Below are positions 10,431 to 23,074 of a DNA stretch of 64,000 nt, one piece after another (the first letter of the stretch is position 1; each line of letters begins with the position of its first letter). Where the stretch lies: contig JAMXDE010000031.1 in the NCBI GenBank assembly GCA_026770025.1, positions 186,001-250,000 of the forward strand. The letters are read 5' to 3'. The notes beneath the pieces were generated by a model. That model was given only the letters and a program-made list of their open reading frames with translations, did not search any database and was not told the DNA's origin. The DNA is from Craspedostauros australis. Taxonomy: Eukaryota > Bacillariophyta > Bacillariophyceae > Mastogloiales > Achnanthaceae. A program made the position numbers and the translations under genes.

Positions 10431-13400
10431 AAGGCATGGATCCACTTTGCTCTGTCGAAATCCCAGCTTGAGTAGAATGTCGACCAGCTTTTTGTTCCAT
10501 TGTCTGGCACTCTGCACTAATCCGTAGATGGTCTTCTTGAGCAGCAAGCATTCGTCGGTCTCATGCCTCATGCCCTTTGGGCATTGCATGTAGATCTCTT
10601 CGTCAAGTTCTCCATGTAAGAATGCTGTCTCGAAGTCGATGATCGTACTATCCATGTGCAGTAGCATCTTCATAGTGAGCATGATGCGGTAGGTTGCATC
10701 ATGAATCACCGGTGCGTGGTGTGCTGAGAAGTCCACTCCTGCGATCTGTGAGTAGCCGCAGGCGACGAGTCTGGCTTGGAAGACTCCGTTCCTCTTCTCC
10801 TTGAACACCCACTTGGTCTTCACGCATCGCCGATCCCTCGGCATTCGGTTCCTCTTGATCTTCTCCCATACTCCTCTTCTGGTCATATCGTTGAACTCCT
10901 TATTGATTGCCTCTCTCCACTTCTTTCTCTTTTCGGGATCTGCATGGTCCCAGCATTCTTCGAAGGTGGTAGGGTCTAGCATCATAGCTACGCTTGCTTG
11001 CTCGGGTCTGACTCGATCATTCGTCACTTGGCTCGCAGCAATGAAGTCATCCAATCTCATCTTTCCGTGAGTGGTGTCTATCATCATCCCTGCGACGTCT
11101 CTGTTGAACATCGACCCGTCTGTATGGAAGCTCGGCCCCTTTGTCGCCGCTGTTTCGGCTTCTGTCTCTTGGGCAGTCTCTTGCTTCTCATCGTCAGATT
11201 CCGTTGTCTCGCTGGATCCGTAGTCTCTGTCCTCCTTAGCAACAGGCGAATTGTTATACCCTGCGAGATCTCTGACCATTCTCGGTACGTATGCAACAGG
11301 TGTTGCAACTGGAGTCGAGGGCGGTTCTTTTTCTGCCGTTCTTTCCTCACTCCTTCCATCCTCGTCCCTTCCGGATTCATCGCCGACGTCATCGTCTGGT
11401 TCCTGATCCTCCTGGACGGGTAGCAGGTCGTCCTCCTCTAGCGCAGCATCTTCTGAATCTCCTTGTTCTCCGGTTCTGCTGCGTTGCTCATCGTCATCGG
11501 TCTCTATATTGCTCATACTGTCCGATTGACGAAGCCAAGTCACTCCTCTCTCTGGAGACGAATCTCTTGATGACGAGTCGTCGTCTATGTTCATCACTCT
11601 GGATCTGTTGGCATCCTTGATAACCTTGAACTCTCCATATGACTTGTTCAACCATGTTACGTCGCGAGTCATCAGGATTCTCGAGGTAGCAAGGTTCATC
11701 ATGCGGTACACTCCTTTCGCGTGCGACTCTCCGTATCCCACGAACATGGCAGGTTTGGAACGGTCGTCTAGCTTGGCCTTGATAGTCTGTCCACCGATGT
11801 GTACCATCCCCATTTCACCGAACACACGCAGGTCATTTGCATACTTCGGGATTTTTCCGTTTAACAGTATACACACTGGTTCCCTTGACTTCGTGCCAAT
11901 GATGTTCTCCAGCTGCGTTGCTGTGTGAGCAGCCTCTGCCCACAGTTTGCCTCGCGTTGATTTTGGTAGATGGGTTTGGTTCAGCATGGCGCGTACTTTG
12001 CCGTAGAGTGTCGCGAATTTCCTTTCGACGCGACCATTCTGTTGCGGAGTCGATGCCGCAGTGTACTCGAAGGTTGGGGCGAATCCCTTGTTAAGTAAGA
12101 GTTTCTCTGCAGAACGATTCTCTCCTGCGTTGTCACATCTGACATTTTGAACCGTTACTCGCTGATTCGCTTCGAGCCATTGGAACAACAAAAGCATCTT
12201 CGACCCCACGTCGCTTTTCTCTGTGATGAAGTAACTCCAGCAGTAGTCACTGTAATCGTCGATCACAAGAAGCCAGTATTTGCCCCTTCCCAGGCTGTGT
12301 GTCTGAACGCTTGATGTGTCCATGAACAGTCGATCCCCGACTCCTTTTGCTCGTTGTTGAGTCGCTTTCGACATCGGTCTCTGTCGCGATTTCCCAATCG
12401 CGCAGTCAACACACACGTCCAGTTTTCCTGTCACGTTCCAGCCGTACCTCCCAGCTGTTCGAGAGATGGTGTACGCGTCAACGTGGCCTAACATTTTATG
12501 AATTGTGTTGATGTCGACTGGTGCGTCGGTTGACGCACCAACATGAGCTTGGTCGTCGGCCTTGGCATTGCTCACCATATTCACTCCGCAAACGAAGCCG
12601 CTCTGGGTCGCCATGATGCGGTCGAAGCTGATGCGCACGCTGCCCTTCTTCAGGCTTATCACGATGCCGCGGTTGCTAATGTCGAACCCGTTTTCGAGAG
12701 CTTTATTGATGCTCAGCAGGTTCACCCACAGCTTCGGCACGTACTTCACTGACTTGAGTACAACGATGGATGTCTTTCCATTCTTCTGCATGACGGTCAT
12801 ACGTTTGTCCCCCACCTTGGTTGCCTTGAGGAAGCGTCCGCTTCCGATCTTCACCGACTGGTCGGAGACTTGGACGTTGATCATCCACTTGTCACAGTTG
12901 GTGAGATGGCACGATGCGCCTGAATCGCCCAGCCAGGTGTTTCTTTCGTAGTGGTCTGGCGCGATGGCGGACCTCTTCGCGTCAACATCGTCTAGGTTTC
13001 CGACTACCATAGCCACCTCGTGGTCTTCACCGTGTTCCGAGAAGAGCGGTAACACCGAGAGCTCCGCCCTTGAGTCTCGAACCCCCTTGTCGCTTTCATG
13101 ATACATCCAAAGGATGGAGTGCGTAGCGTGGAGAGTCATGCACGAGAGCAGGTCGCTGGGGAAAGGTTGGAGGTGGCGAGACTCCAAACTGTTGTTGATG
13201 TTGCAGGGGTTGCGACAGACGCTCACCGTGTTGATCATCCCGATCTCATGTAGCTTGAAGTACACGGAGCGCGGCTCAATTTGTGGAGTGTGGTCCCCTG
13301 TGTGGGTATCCACAGCATCGTAACACAATAAGGCCAGTTCAGATCGCACATCATTGGCCGGGAGCACGTTGCTCAGCGACGCTCGGATAGCGTGGCGGAG

Positions 13401-15050
13401 GGAACCAGCTCTTGCGAGTATGGCGCGGCGTTCTGCGCGTTCCTCGTCGTTGGTAGGCACGTCTCCGCTTGGGTTGGTGTGGAGTTGGATGAAGAAGGGA
13501 ACCTCCGGGCATTCCACGCACCATGCGTAGAGTGGTCCTCGCTTGAGGCACAGAGGGCACCACGCCGTGTTGGTGGTGAGCTGCGAGGAGTTCTCAATCA
13601 TGCGGTCCACACGAGAGAGCTCAGGAGCGAAGTTGTACACCGGGCGGCGGGCCGTTCCCTCTTGGTCGGCTCCGCCCATGTCATCATCGACATCTTCGGT
13701 GTCCGTGGCCCCTTCGTTGGTGAGGCTTGCGTCGTAGTAGGACTCCTGTCCTGGGTTGGAGTTGCTCATCTTGTTGTTGACGTTGTGTGGTCTCAAGGAA
13801 AGAATGGGAGATGTGTCAGTCTGTTCGACGATGGCGGCAAAGGCGACGTCTTCCATTACCTTGGAGTCAGCTTGGTAATTGCTGTCGTTGTCACGTGTTT
13901 TCGCCTCGCCTGTGTTCACAGACAGGTTGGTCACATTTTTCGATTCGTTCGTGTTTCCCAAGGTGGGCACACAAATTAGCTCGTCTGTCATTACAAGAGC
14001 CACGTCGTTATTTCCTTCCATCCCATCAGTCGCCACATTGGCCGAGTCTGCCTCCTTCATGGCTGCCTTCAGCTTGAAGCACTGTAGGATCTTGTGTCCC
14101 CTCTTACCGCAGTACTTACACTCCCCATTGAACCTGGGTTTGCTGTTGTTGTCTCCTTGGCCACTCTTCTTGTTCTTGCCGTTGCCTTTCTTGGGGGCGG
14201 AGCGACAGTCTGCCTTCTTGTGACCGTAGGCGCCACAGTTGCGGCAGTGACCTTTGAAACCTCCCACTGCAGCGAATGCAGTCTCTTCCTGGTTGCTGTT
14301 GCTCTCACGTCTGTTGCCGCCAAGCTTGAGGTGTCGGCCGTCGTAGGTGGCACTGACAGACTCGCGGATGTCTTCAAGGGTCATGGTGTCTTCCATACCG
14401 TCGAACTTGAGCTCCAAGAGCTTGACGTCCGTCTCGTATTCCCTTCCGAGGGCGTTGAGTACGAGCATGTGGTACTGTTGCATATCCATCTTGATGCCAG
14501 TACTACCGAGGCGATTACGCAGCACTTCCATCTCAGTTAGGAACGTGTCTGGGTGCTCACCTTTCTTCAACCGCATCCCGTTGAGTTGAGCCAACAACTT
14601 TGCCTTGATAGGCGCGGTACGTTGCTCGTAGATGCGTTCAAGGGCCTTCCACGCCTTGCGTGGGTCTCCACTCTTTGTGGGCCCGCCCTTGGTTCCCACC
14701 ACAGCCATGAAGGCAACATTGCCTTCCGTAGTTTCATGGTTGATCGCCATGGTCAGTTCTTCAAACGCGCACTTAGCCAGCCCATTCTTGTATACTTCCT
14801 TCTCCTCAGCAGTCATCGAGGCTATCTTCTTCGCGATAGACTCACCCTCTTCGATCTTCACATCGGAAACGAGGGCGCTGGGGCCGAAGGGAGCTGGCTT
14901 CACCTCCACCTTGTCTAGATCCATGAGATACAAGTCCTCAAGGCCCCTGCCCGCGGCGCGAGCTAGGAACTTGATGCTCCATCCCGTCCAGCTGGAACGC
15001 TTGCCGTCGAAGATGACAACGCGGTCACTCTTGCGGAAATAGGAGCTCAT
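10431..15050 (-). CDS. Copia C gag-pol (interrupted by B)
   Basis: Starts at the methionine of MSSYFRKSDRVVIFDG (15050). A longer frame from 15113 begins with a histidine-rich stretch and is less likely. Two CCHC knuckles are seen (CRNCGAYGHKKADC and CKYCGKRGHKILQC), then an acidic segment. Next comes an extra module with paired cysteines (CPLC, CVEC), the protease motif GDSGASCHL, a pre-integrase box (HKMLGHV), integrase (VIDDYSDYCW, RCDNAGENR) and the first half of reverse transcriptase, up to the B boundary. Confidence 0.88.
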
Positions 15051-15119
15051 GGTGGTGTGGTGGTGGTGATGTTTGTTGCTGTGTTGGTGGGTGATGGAAA
15101 CGTTGGATTTCAATCGTAA

Positions 15120-15131
15120 CGTTTCGAAACG
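15120..15131 (-). promoter_or_regulatory. 12-bp palindrome at primer-binding position, Copia C
   Basis: CGTTTCGAAACG, a perfect palindrome (14 bp if the flanking A and T are counted) directly next to the putative 5' LTR boundary. It has the same CGTTTNNAAACG pattern as B and D although C is a different family. Confidence 0.55.
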
Positions 15132-15908
15132 TGTTGGAAATCCGGGGTTATAGTGGTAGACTAATCTGTTATCAGTCTGTACCGTTTTAGAACTGTGAGC
15201 ACAACATGCTCATCTCCTTTCGATTCCAATTCACAACAAGCGTGATCTGCAGCAGCCACCCAAGGTTACACCCTTTAGCTTGGCTCCTTTCGTCTGCATC
15301 TCCATCTTGCGTTCATCGTGGTTCATCGCTTGCTTAGCTGAGAGTTGGAGAGTACCTACATTCGTCAAGTTCATACTCGTAGACCTGTAGGTACCTCTCC
15401 TTTGGTCTCCTGTCACTTCACTGGTCCCACTTCATTTCAGTTCCTCCCTCCGGTCATCTCGATGGTTGCCTTTGGATGTTTGGAACTTATTGTCATTTGG
15501 ATCGTGGTCTTGGGTGAATAGGAATCGCCTCTGTTTCGCTTTCCCACATTAGGTTCTCAGGGACGCGTCGACTTGTTCAGATATATTGGTTGTCGCGCTC
15601 ATTCGATTCACTCAGGGCTGGTGTGTTGCCATCGTCATAGATCTCTCGGTTCCCGACCGTTATCGGGACATGGCCGAGTAGGCCACTGGATGAGGGTGCT
15701 TGGATGTCGCATAAGACAGGTAAGGCCATTGGGCTGTCCGAGTGCAACTGGTCGATTGCTAGGTTGCGGTTTGTCTGGGAGATGCTATTGGGGGTTGCGG
15801 CAATCATGGGTATCTTTGCACTTAATACCATTCCGGTTCCAGTCAGTCCTCATGGGAGCTGCGGTAGAATAGGGTATCTTTGCAAAGTCGTACCCCCGAT
15901 TCCTGACA
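15132..15908 (-). repeat. Putative 5' LTR of Copia C
   Basis: 777 bp, starting TGTTGG and ending TGACA on the plus strand, so TG...CA bounded and close to the family-1 LTR size. It is inferred from the termini and from the abrupt switch to element X coding sequence at about 15909; no second copy is in the window to confirm it. It encodes nothing recognisable. Confidence 0.62.
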
Positions 15909-18900
15909 AGCGGGGAACAACAGAACGGGTATCTTTGACGAAGATCGCAGCGAAGGATTAGTAGAAGAAGATCGATTCAATCCAAATGAAGAGGTTGTCT
16001 ATCCATACGACATTGCATTCGCGCCAATCATGGAATTCACCAGACAGGGCATCAACTTCAGAAACGATGCGATTCCACGACCAACGGCAACTGCGGAGAT
16101 CATGCAACGACAGCTCATCCATGACGCTGTATTGACGGCAGGCATGCGCTTATACCCAGACGATGACGACGCAGGAGAGCGACACCTGTGGGTGTGCACG
16201 ACAGCAACCACGCTGTGCGAGAACTTCTGGTCCATCGAAGAGATTCTCGCCAATGGATCGGTCATCAACCAATTGTTGGGGGAATACAACAACAATCCAA
16301 TGCCCAACATGGCGTTGCACTACATCCTGGGAGGATGCATGCATGTGCTCCTGCGCGAGCGACCACGCGTCACGCCGTACGATCCGGTGACTGGACTTCA
16401 TCAAGACAGCACGCCCCCCAGCTGTACCCGCAGAACCGTACTACGACAGCATGACCTACCACAGACTGGACGACAGGAACGACGATCCCAGCGACGATGA
16501 CTATGAAGACGACATGACAGCAGCTGCCATGGAACAGCTCCACGAGCTGAACACCAAGCGCAAGGACAAGGTCAACAAGGACACCTGGCTTGCCAACAGC
16601 AGAGCTTTGTGTCACATTGTCAATTCGGACGCCGCCCTCTTCAACATGCGGCACATCAAGCCCTTCGTCCAAGTGGGAGACAGCATGAAGCTGGATTCTC
16701 CCAAGATGGGATCCATTTGCTTGAAGGTCAAGCAACGAGACAACACTGGCCACATCATCTGGCTTGATGATGTGAAGTACACACCCAAGATGGTGGTGAA
16801 CCTTTTCTCAACGAACAAGGCTCTGTACAACGGTTACCAGCTTGGTAACAACGGCATTCTGATGGACATCATCAACGGATCCGGAATGAAGATCATGTTC
16901 GATCGAGTCTTCCCCACATCCAACGGATTCATCACGGGAGTGCAGATGCATCCCATCATGCCAACTGAGGATAGCAAGGCTTCCACAGCCATCATCAATA
17001 ATTCATCCAAGGAGACCAGCGCGGTGAACCTGCACCAAATGCTCGGCCACGCGCCACTTGAAACCATGAAGCGGACGGCCGCTCAGTACGGATGGAAGAT
17101 CATCGGCGAGATGCAGGTATGTCGCGACTGCGCGGTCGCGAACGCAAGAGTGAAGAACATCTCGAAGGCGACGATCCCAAGAGCAACTCGTCGCGGAGAA
17201 CGTCTCTTCATTGACATTAGTTACACTAAACACATAAGCTTCGGAGATAAACGCTACTGGACCCTGATCGTGGACGACTGCACGGATCACTGCTGGAGTT
17301 TCTTTCTCAAGAACAAAAGTGACCAACCAGGGTACATCAAACGATTCGTCCAGACGATCAAGTCACAGACTGGTGATCAACAAATCATCTTCTGAGGAGA
17401 CAACAGTGGAGAGAACAAATCCACGCAGGATATTCTCATCGATGCATGACTGAACGTGAAATTTGAATTCACGGCATCGAACACGCCGCAACAGAACGGG
17501 AGAGTGGAACGCAAGTTCGTGTACCTCTACACCAAGATCCGCTCCATGCTCAATGGAGCACAGCTCGACGAAGAGTATAGGCATGGCCTGTGGGCAGCAG
17601 CTGCGAGCACTACCACCGCCAACATCACCGTAGCGAAGAATCAGAAAGAGTCACCACATCGCCAATTCTTCGGCAGCGATCCACCATACGCGGATGCACT
17701 CCGCACATTCGGAGAGGTGGGTGTTGTGAAGACTACCTATGACAGAATCACCGCCAAACTCAAGAATAGAGGAGAAGAGATGGTGTTCATTGGATATGCA
17801 CACCAACATGCATCAGGAGTATACAGCATGTACAGACCATCAACCAAATCACTGGTCTGCTCTCGTGACATCAAATGGCTCAACCAATCATACGGACAGT
17901 TCCGTGGCTGGGCGCCAGCACCGAACATATCCAACGAAGTGGGAACAACAAACGTAGACGGCTTCACAACCATTGGATGGAAGGGAGCAATGCCAAGGAT
18001 GACAATGCGTCGAACATCAGAAGCGAAGAGAGTATCTTTTGCTGACACGAACAAGTATCACATTCTATCAGACAGCAATGATGAGGATGATGAAGATGAT
18101 GGAGTAGTAACTCAACAAATCAATGATGACAATGAAGATCGGAGCGAATCCAATCATGAGGATGACAAGATCCTACCATCCGGTGACGAAGCCGACGATG
18201 ATACAGGTGTTACCCCTCCGAACACACCAGCGAGGTCTACACATGACACACCATCCAGACCTCCACCAAGCAAACCAACCAAGCGTGACGTAGCTAGAAA
18301 GGAGAGAATCCGACGTCACAAAGCACGAGGCAGGAAGGGAGACAATCATCGCAAGTCCACTACAGGGAAGAGTATTCCCAGAGCTCTGCATGAGCTTGCA
18401 GACTTCAACGAACGAGGTCGAAAGGAGGAAGGTTACGAGAGCGAGTCATCACCCAACGAAGAGAGTGACGAACTCAGCAACGAAATAACCGACGAATCCA
18501 ACAACGAAACCACAGATGACGAGGAAATTGTAGACGGAGAAGATGAGATCGAAATCACTCATCATAGCACAACAGGACTATACAGGATGAATGCAATCAT
18601 CACCGAGATACCAGCGATCGACATCGGATTGTCGATGCAGGACGAGAACAAGGAACCAGAGAAGCACATCGAACCAACAACATTCGATGGAGCCTTCAAT
18701 CACCCCAGATCCCATCCATCGAAAGGGATATCGAGCAGCCATCAAGAAGGAGTTCAACTCCATGGATACACGCAAGGTGTATAGCAAGATCAAACGAGAT
18801 GCCATCCCACGCGGCCGTAGATGCTGCAAATGCAAATGGGTCTTCAAGCTGAAACGCGACGGCACACATCGAGCACGGCTCGTTGCATGTGGCTATTCAC

Positions 18901-19557
18901 AAGTCACAGGAGTAGACTTCCAAGAGCATTACTCACCTGTCATCCATGACGTGACCTACCAAGTCATGATGGTGATCATGCTGATCAAGAAGATGGACTG
19001 CACACTCGTCGATGTCGTAACGGCATTCCTACATGGAGACCTCGACGAGGAGATCTACATGAACTGTCCCAACGGGATGGATCATCAAGCAGACGAAGCC
19101 CTGACCCTACACAAGCCAATCTACGGACTTGTACAGAGCGCCAGATATGGTTCAAGATGTTGGTATCGACCCTCAAGAATATCAACTTTGAACAGAGCGC
19201 AGCAGACCCGTGCCTGTTCTACAGGAAGACGAACGAAGGAGGCATGATTGTGGCCATCTACATGGACGATTGCTTCTGCTGCGGAGACTCCAAGGCATTG
19301 GAGACCTTCCTGAAGGACATCCAAGGCAGCAAGTTCAAGGTGACAATTGAACGAGGACTTGGAGATTACCTCAGCTGCAACATTGAACTGAACCACGACA
19401 AGGCAAGAGCAACGCTACGCCAACCGCATCTCATCTGACATCTCATCAAAGAGTTCGGATCCAAGGTTGAGAAGATGCAACGTTGTGCAACGCTGGGAAC
19501 CCTGGGTCAAATCATTGTACGACCATCCGAAGAGAACGGACTACAGAAGGTTGGAGC
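15909..19557 (+). mobile_element. Copia element X, old broken relative of family 1
   Basis: A fossil of a family-1-like Copia polyprotein on the plus strand. It begins inside the accessory block upstream of protease and runs through protease, pre-integrase, integrase and part of reverse transcriptase, then loses similarity near 19557. It is clearly diverged from B and D, carries about five breaks and is missing its 3' end and LTRs. It is the oldest layer of this nest. The accessory block is still recognisable in it (MALHYILGGCMHVLLRER corresponds to LHYILGGCMRVLLRER in D). Confidence 0.88.
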
Positions 19558-21305
19558 GAGTTAGGATTCGGGCGTAGACGGTGCGAATTGGTGGAGGATG
19601 CCTCTTGGATCTGCCGGCTTCAAGATAGCCGTGTGATGCAGTTCAAGAGAGGTGTACTGTTTGAATAGTTGTTGCTGTAATGATGAGTAGAAGAGTGCTT
19701 TTAGCTAATCCTTGTCTGTTTGTTATGAGTTTGCTTGTAGTGTTAGTAGGGTGAAGAAACAATGCCACACAACTTGGCGAGACCCTGCACTGATGTACTT
19801 GGTTCAGTGCTTGAGGGTAGACGATCATTACAGTGCCTTGCTCTCCATACATGTAGATACACTGCAGTGTAGGTCATGACACCTGATAGTGACGGTCATG
19901 AAGCAGTGGCTGTGGCTGGAGCTGACCTTCGGATTCCATTGCTTGAGTTGAAGTTGGTTTGATACACGTGTCAAGACCATGGCAGTGGTGCAGTAGTCGT
20001 CAGCATGGAGGGAATCAAGGTATGTTGTAGTAAAGAGGATCTGAGGAGCATATAGTTCCCAAGGTGAGGTGTGAGTCAGGTTGGTCATGTTTGAGTCATG
20101 ATGGATTTGTGAATGGAGGAGAGAAAGGAGGAGAGAAGATTTGGTGGTCAATCAAGTCAAAGGATTTCGCGCCAAAACAAGAATTTCTCCCATCAGGTTG
20201 ATACTGTGTCCAGTAATAGTCTGTCCCTCATTGAATCTCAACTATCAGTATGTGTTCATGCGACAAGGAGCAGCTTGAGTTGTTTTGTGTTGTGCGCCTT
20301 CCTTGGTTCCTTCGCAAACATGTCACAATGAACAAAATGCAGGGTCGGAAACATCATTCGCGCATCAGCAAAAGAACAAAGGAAGAGTACAGGGTAGTAC
20401 CTCGTACTCTCACAGGTTTGCATTCTGCCAAGGCGAGAATTGTTTGTTTTGGCGTTGTGTGTGCCCAAGGAGGCTGGAGAGGCCTCGCGAGCTGGGCTCT
20501 GGTCTTGCAACGATGGCACCTTTCTCGAAGAGAGTGCTCTGCCGCGGAGCAGAGTAGAGCCGAGTGCTTGCCCTACTTCATTTGTAGTTTGTAGCTCGTG
20601 CGAGCTATCCTTGTGCAAGAGGGGGAGCCAAAAATTGGTTCTGAGGCATTGCAGCGTACGCAAGAAGAGCGAGCTTGGAGCGCGCGCACAGCAGAGCAAG
20701 AGCTGGTGGGAGACTTACACGAGAGTGCGGCGATTGATTTCCGTGAAGTTGTGTGATGATTTGTATTATATCACAGTGTGCCTTGCTGTGAAACTTCGCC
20801 TGCGTGGCTCAACGATGGCAGAATGTTCATGTTCTTTGCTGTTGGAGGCTTCCTCCTTGATCTTATGGCAAGGGAATGAGAATTCGAATGCTCTTCCCAG
20901 AGACGGGGAATCATCCCGGCCCGGTTGCTGGCCGCGACGATTGGCGGAGACGAAATGAGTGGAGCGGTTCATCGGCGTCCACCCTTTGTGCCGATTCCGC
21001 CCTTGCTTTTCCTTCGCGGAGGGGAACAGACTCCCTGAGATTCGGAGGAACATGCCGGCTCCCTGACACCCCCGACGGACAACGATCCCATGCGGTAAGC
21101 AGCTTCCACGTCCCTTCCTCGCACACTCGTCCATCCTCGCACCCATGACGGACGCATGACTCCATGACAGTGGCCACAAGAGAGGACGAGCACACATGCG
21201 CTCTTGTACGGGTACACGGACGACCTACTCGCACAAGTTTCCTGCTCCTTTGGGGTGCTGTTTCTTGCCTCGCTGTGGCCGCGGAAGTTGCCTTGAGGAC
21301 GGATC
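19558..21305. other. Non-coding stretch between X and E
   Basis: About 1.75 kb with no recognised gene, RNA or repeat family on either strand. Open frames here are short and show no known motif. Near 20591-20606 there is a small hairpin (TAGCTCG and CGAGCTA arms). It probably belongs to the host upstream region of the first ZIP gene, pushed away by element E. Confidence 0.5.
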
Positions 21306-21586
21306 TGTTGGTGCATCAGGCCAAATTGTGAGAGGCGAAGGCACGAAACCGCCAATGACCCGTGACGTCACCCAACGGTGCGAAACAACAGCAGGCAGCC
21401 ACCACCAGCACCATGCAAGCAAACCCAAGGAAAACAACAGAGACAGCAACAGCAACAGCAAAACAGACATAAAACCAATTCAAAGTATCTGATTATACAC
21501 ACCCACACCAATCTCACTGTACAACATCTGGATTGACCTTCGGTTGATAGCCGGGTAGCATCCGGTGTTGAGCAGTTGCCTCAACA
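21306..21586 (+). repeat. 5' LTR of Copia E
   Basis: 281 bp, identical by eye to 34309-34589. It contains a CAG/CAA-rich stretch and the sequence at 21472-21487 that is complementary to the site just downstream of the LTR. Confidence 0.95.
21472..21487 (+). promoter_or_regulatory. LTR segment complementary to E's primer-binding site
   Basis: AAACCAATTCAAAGTA is the exact reverse complement of 21587-21602, the first 16 bases after the LTR. If the transcript starts here, its 5' end could fold back on the primer-binding site, as in self-priming Tf1/sushi elements. That role is inference; the complementarity itself is directly visible. Confidence 0.6.
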
Positions 21587-21602
21587 TACTTTGAATTGGT
21601 TT
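21587..21602 (+). promoter_or_regulatory. Putative primer-binding site of Copia E
   Basis: TACTTTGAATTGGTTT begins at the first base after the 5' LTR, where Copia elements place the minus-strand primer site. It does not look like the complement of a tRNA 3' end, nor of the usual initiator-Met half-tRNA. It is perfectly complementary to a segment of its own LTR. Confidence 0.6.
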
Positions 21603-21618
21603 GCGCTTCGTCGTCACG

Positions 21619-22283
21619 ATGAGCACAGACACAAAGGTCAAGCCGACGAAGCCGAAGGGCGAAGGAGGCAAGACAAACAACAACAACAACAACAAAAATC
21701 GATCGCCGTTCGTCAAGGCGGTCAAGTTCGAAGGAGCATGCACCGACCTAAAGGGCATGGTGTTTGACTGTGTGACATCACGCACCAAACAAGCCGAGGA
21801 CTTCAAACAGACGCTGGAGGCCGTCAAGGTCTACGCCGGCACCACCTACGGTCCACGAGTCGCACACGCCGTCGAGTCGCTCACCACACCAGTCATCGAC
21901 GAGCCAGAGGACTACCCTGCTGACGCCACCCCCATCATGAAAAAGAAATGGGAGAAGAAGTACAGCAAGTACGAAGACAGAGTGGAACGGATGAACGAGG
22001 ACATGCAAAAGCTGTACTCTGTCGTATGGGGCCAATGCTCTGACTCCATGCGCGCCCGAATGCAGGAGAGCAGCGGGTACGAAGAGACCAAGGAAGAAAT
22101 GGATGTGATCGAGCTGATCAAGCTGATCAAGAACATCACCTTCAACTACAACACACACAAACACCCCATCGTCGCCTCCCACGAAATGCAGAAAGCATAC
22201 TTCACCATCAAGCAAGGAAAGCGACAGAGCGTGCAGGATTACCATGAGGCGTTCACCGCCATCGTCGATGTGAATCAAACACT
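21619..22283 (+). CDS. Copia E gag, 5' segment (interrupted by D)
   Basis: Begins at MSTDTKVKPTKPKG; an upstream in-frame ATG at 21601 lies in the putative primer-binding site and is less likely. It is a lysine- and asparagine-rich N-terminus followed by a helical gag-like region without a zinc knuckle. The coding sequence is cut by D at 22283/22284. The following gag segment, with its knuckle, is to the right of D. Confidence 0.8.
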
Positions 22284-23074
22284 TGTCGAGATGTACATGT
22301 GAGTATATATCAAGATGTACGTGTATATGTGCATCGTTCACCCGCTATTCTCTCATACGCACTTGGACGGTATAACTATACTCGTGTCGATAGTATGCTG
22401 TGATTCGTCAGAATTACAGGGGAAATGGAACACACAAAAAGGGGCAAGATTTCTGGAGGAAATTTGCAAATAACGATTTCTGGAAGAATCAGAAAATCGT
22501 CCGTCCATGCATCAATGGTACCAAGAGAATCTCGAGGTACTTCCCAACTAAACCTCAGATGACGATATCATCTGACAGACTACTGCATCACCAATGGAAC
22601 GTGACATCTGGAGAGCAGAAGGACGCCTACTGACGTCGACAGGATGTCAACATGTCACCACGTCGACAGCTGTCTCCAAGTCAGAGCAGGAGGCGAAGAT
22701 ACGATGACCCATGAAGATCATGGATACTGAAGGTGAACTTCAAATGGTAAGTACTCATGGAGTAGAAGCCAGTACTGAATGAACAGAGTGTCGAATGCGG
22801 AGTACGCATCGAACACGAAGCATCGTGTAGCACGAGCACACGATGTTGAGAGAGAGAGAGAGAATACAGAGAGGAGCGAGAGAGGATCTCGCGTACCGAC
22901 TCATAGTCGGAGACCGAATCTACGAAACAGATTGAAGCGCCGAGAGCATCGGGCAAGAGAACGGGCGTACACCGAGAGCATCGGAGTAGCCAAGTAATGA
23001 AATAGCAAACAGACGACTATCAACCAACACCATCTTCCACGATCGTAGGTTACCGTGCGCGGAACTTGCCAACA
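22284..23074 (+). repeat. 5' LTR of Copia D
   Basis: 791 bp, TGTCGAG...CCAACA, same as 29420-30210 at an offset of 7136. It includes a GA microsatellite at about 22848-22862. Confidence 0.95.

Larger units (their letters stand above)
10431..15908 (-). mobile_element. Copia element C, 5' part
   Basis: 5' LTR, leader and most of gag-pol of a Copia element distinct from family 1 but of the same lineage (shared RT wording such as ARLVACGYSQIAGVDF). It is interrupted inside the reverse transcriptase by B. A further slice of it lies at 2322-2495 and is bounded there by A. On its right side it abuts element X, which starts mid-gene at 15909, so C probably inserted into X. The two other insertions make it a dead copy. 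Confidence 0.87.

Noticed and set aside
15141-15175. tRNA-like A box (TAGTGGTAGA)
   Set aside because: No matching B box or cloverleaf nearby; it lies inside the putative LTR of Copia C.
20256-20699. A 147-codon minus-strand frame in the X-E spacer
   Set aside because: No domain, several competing frames on both strands and no supporting signal for a gene.
22400-22633. A 77-codon frame repeated in every family-1 LTR
   Set aside because: It lies wholly within the LTR, has no motif, and recurs only because the LTRs are copies.
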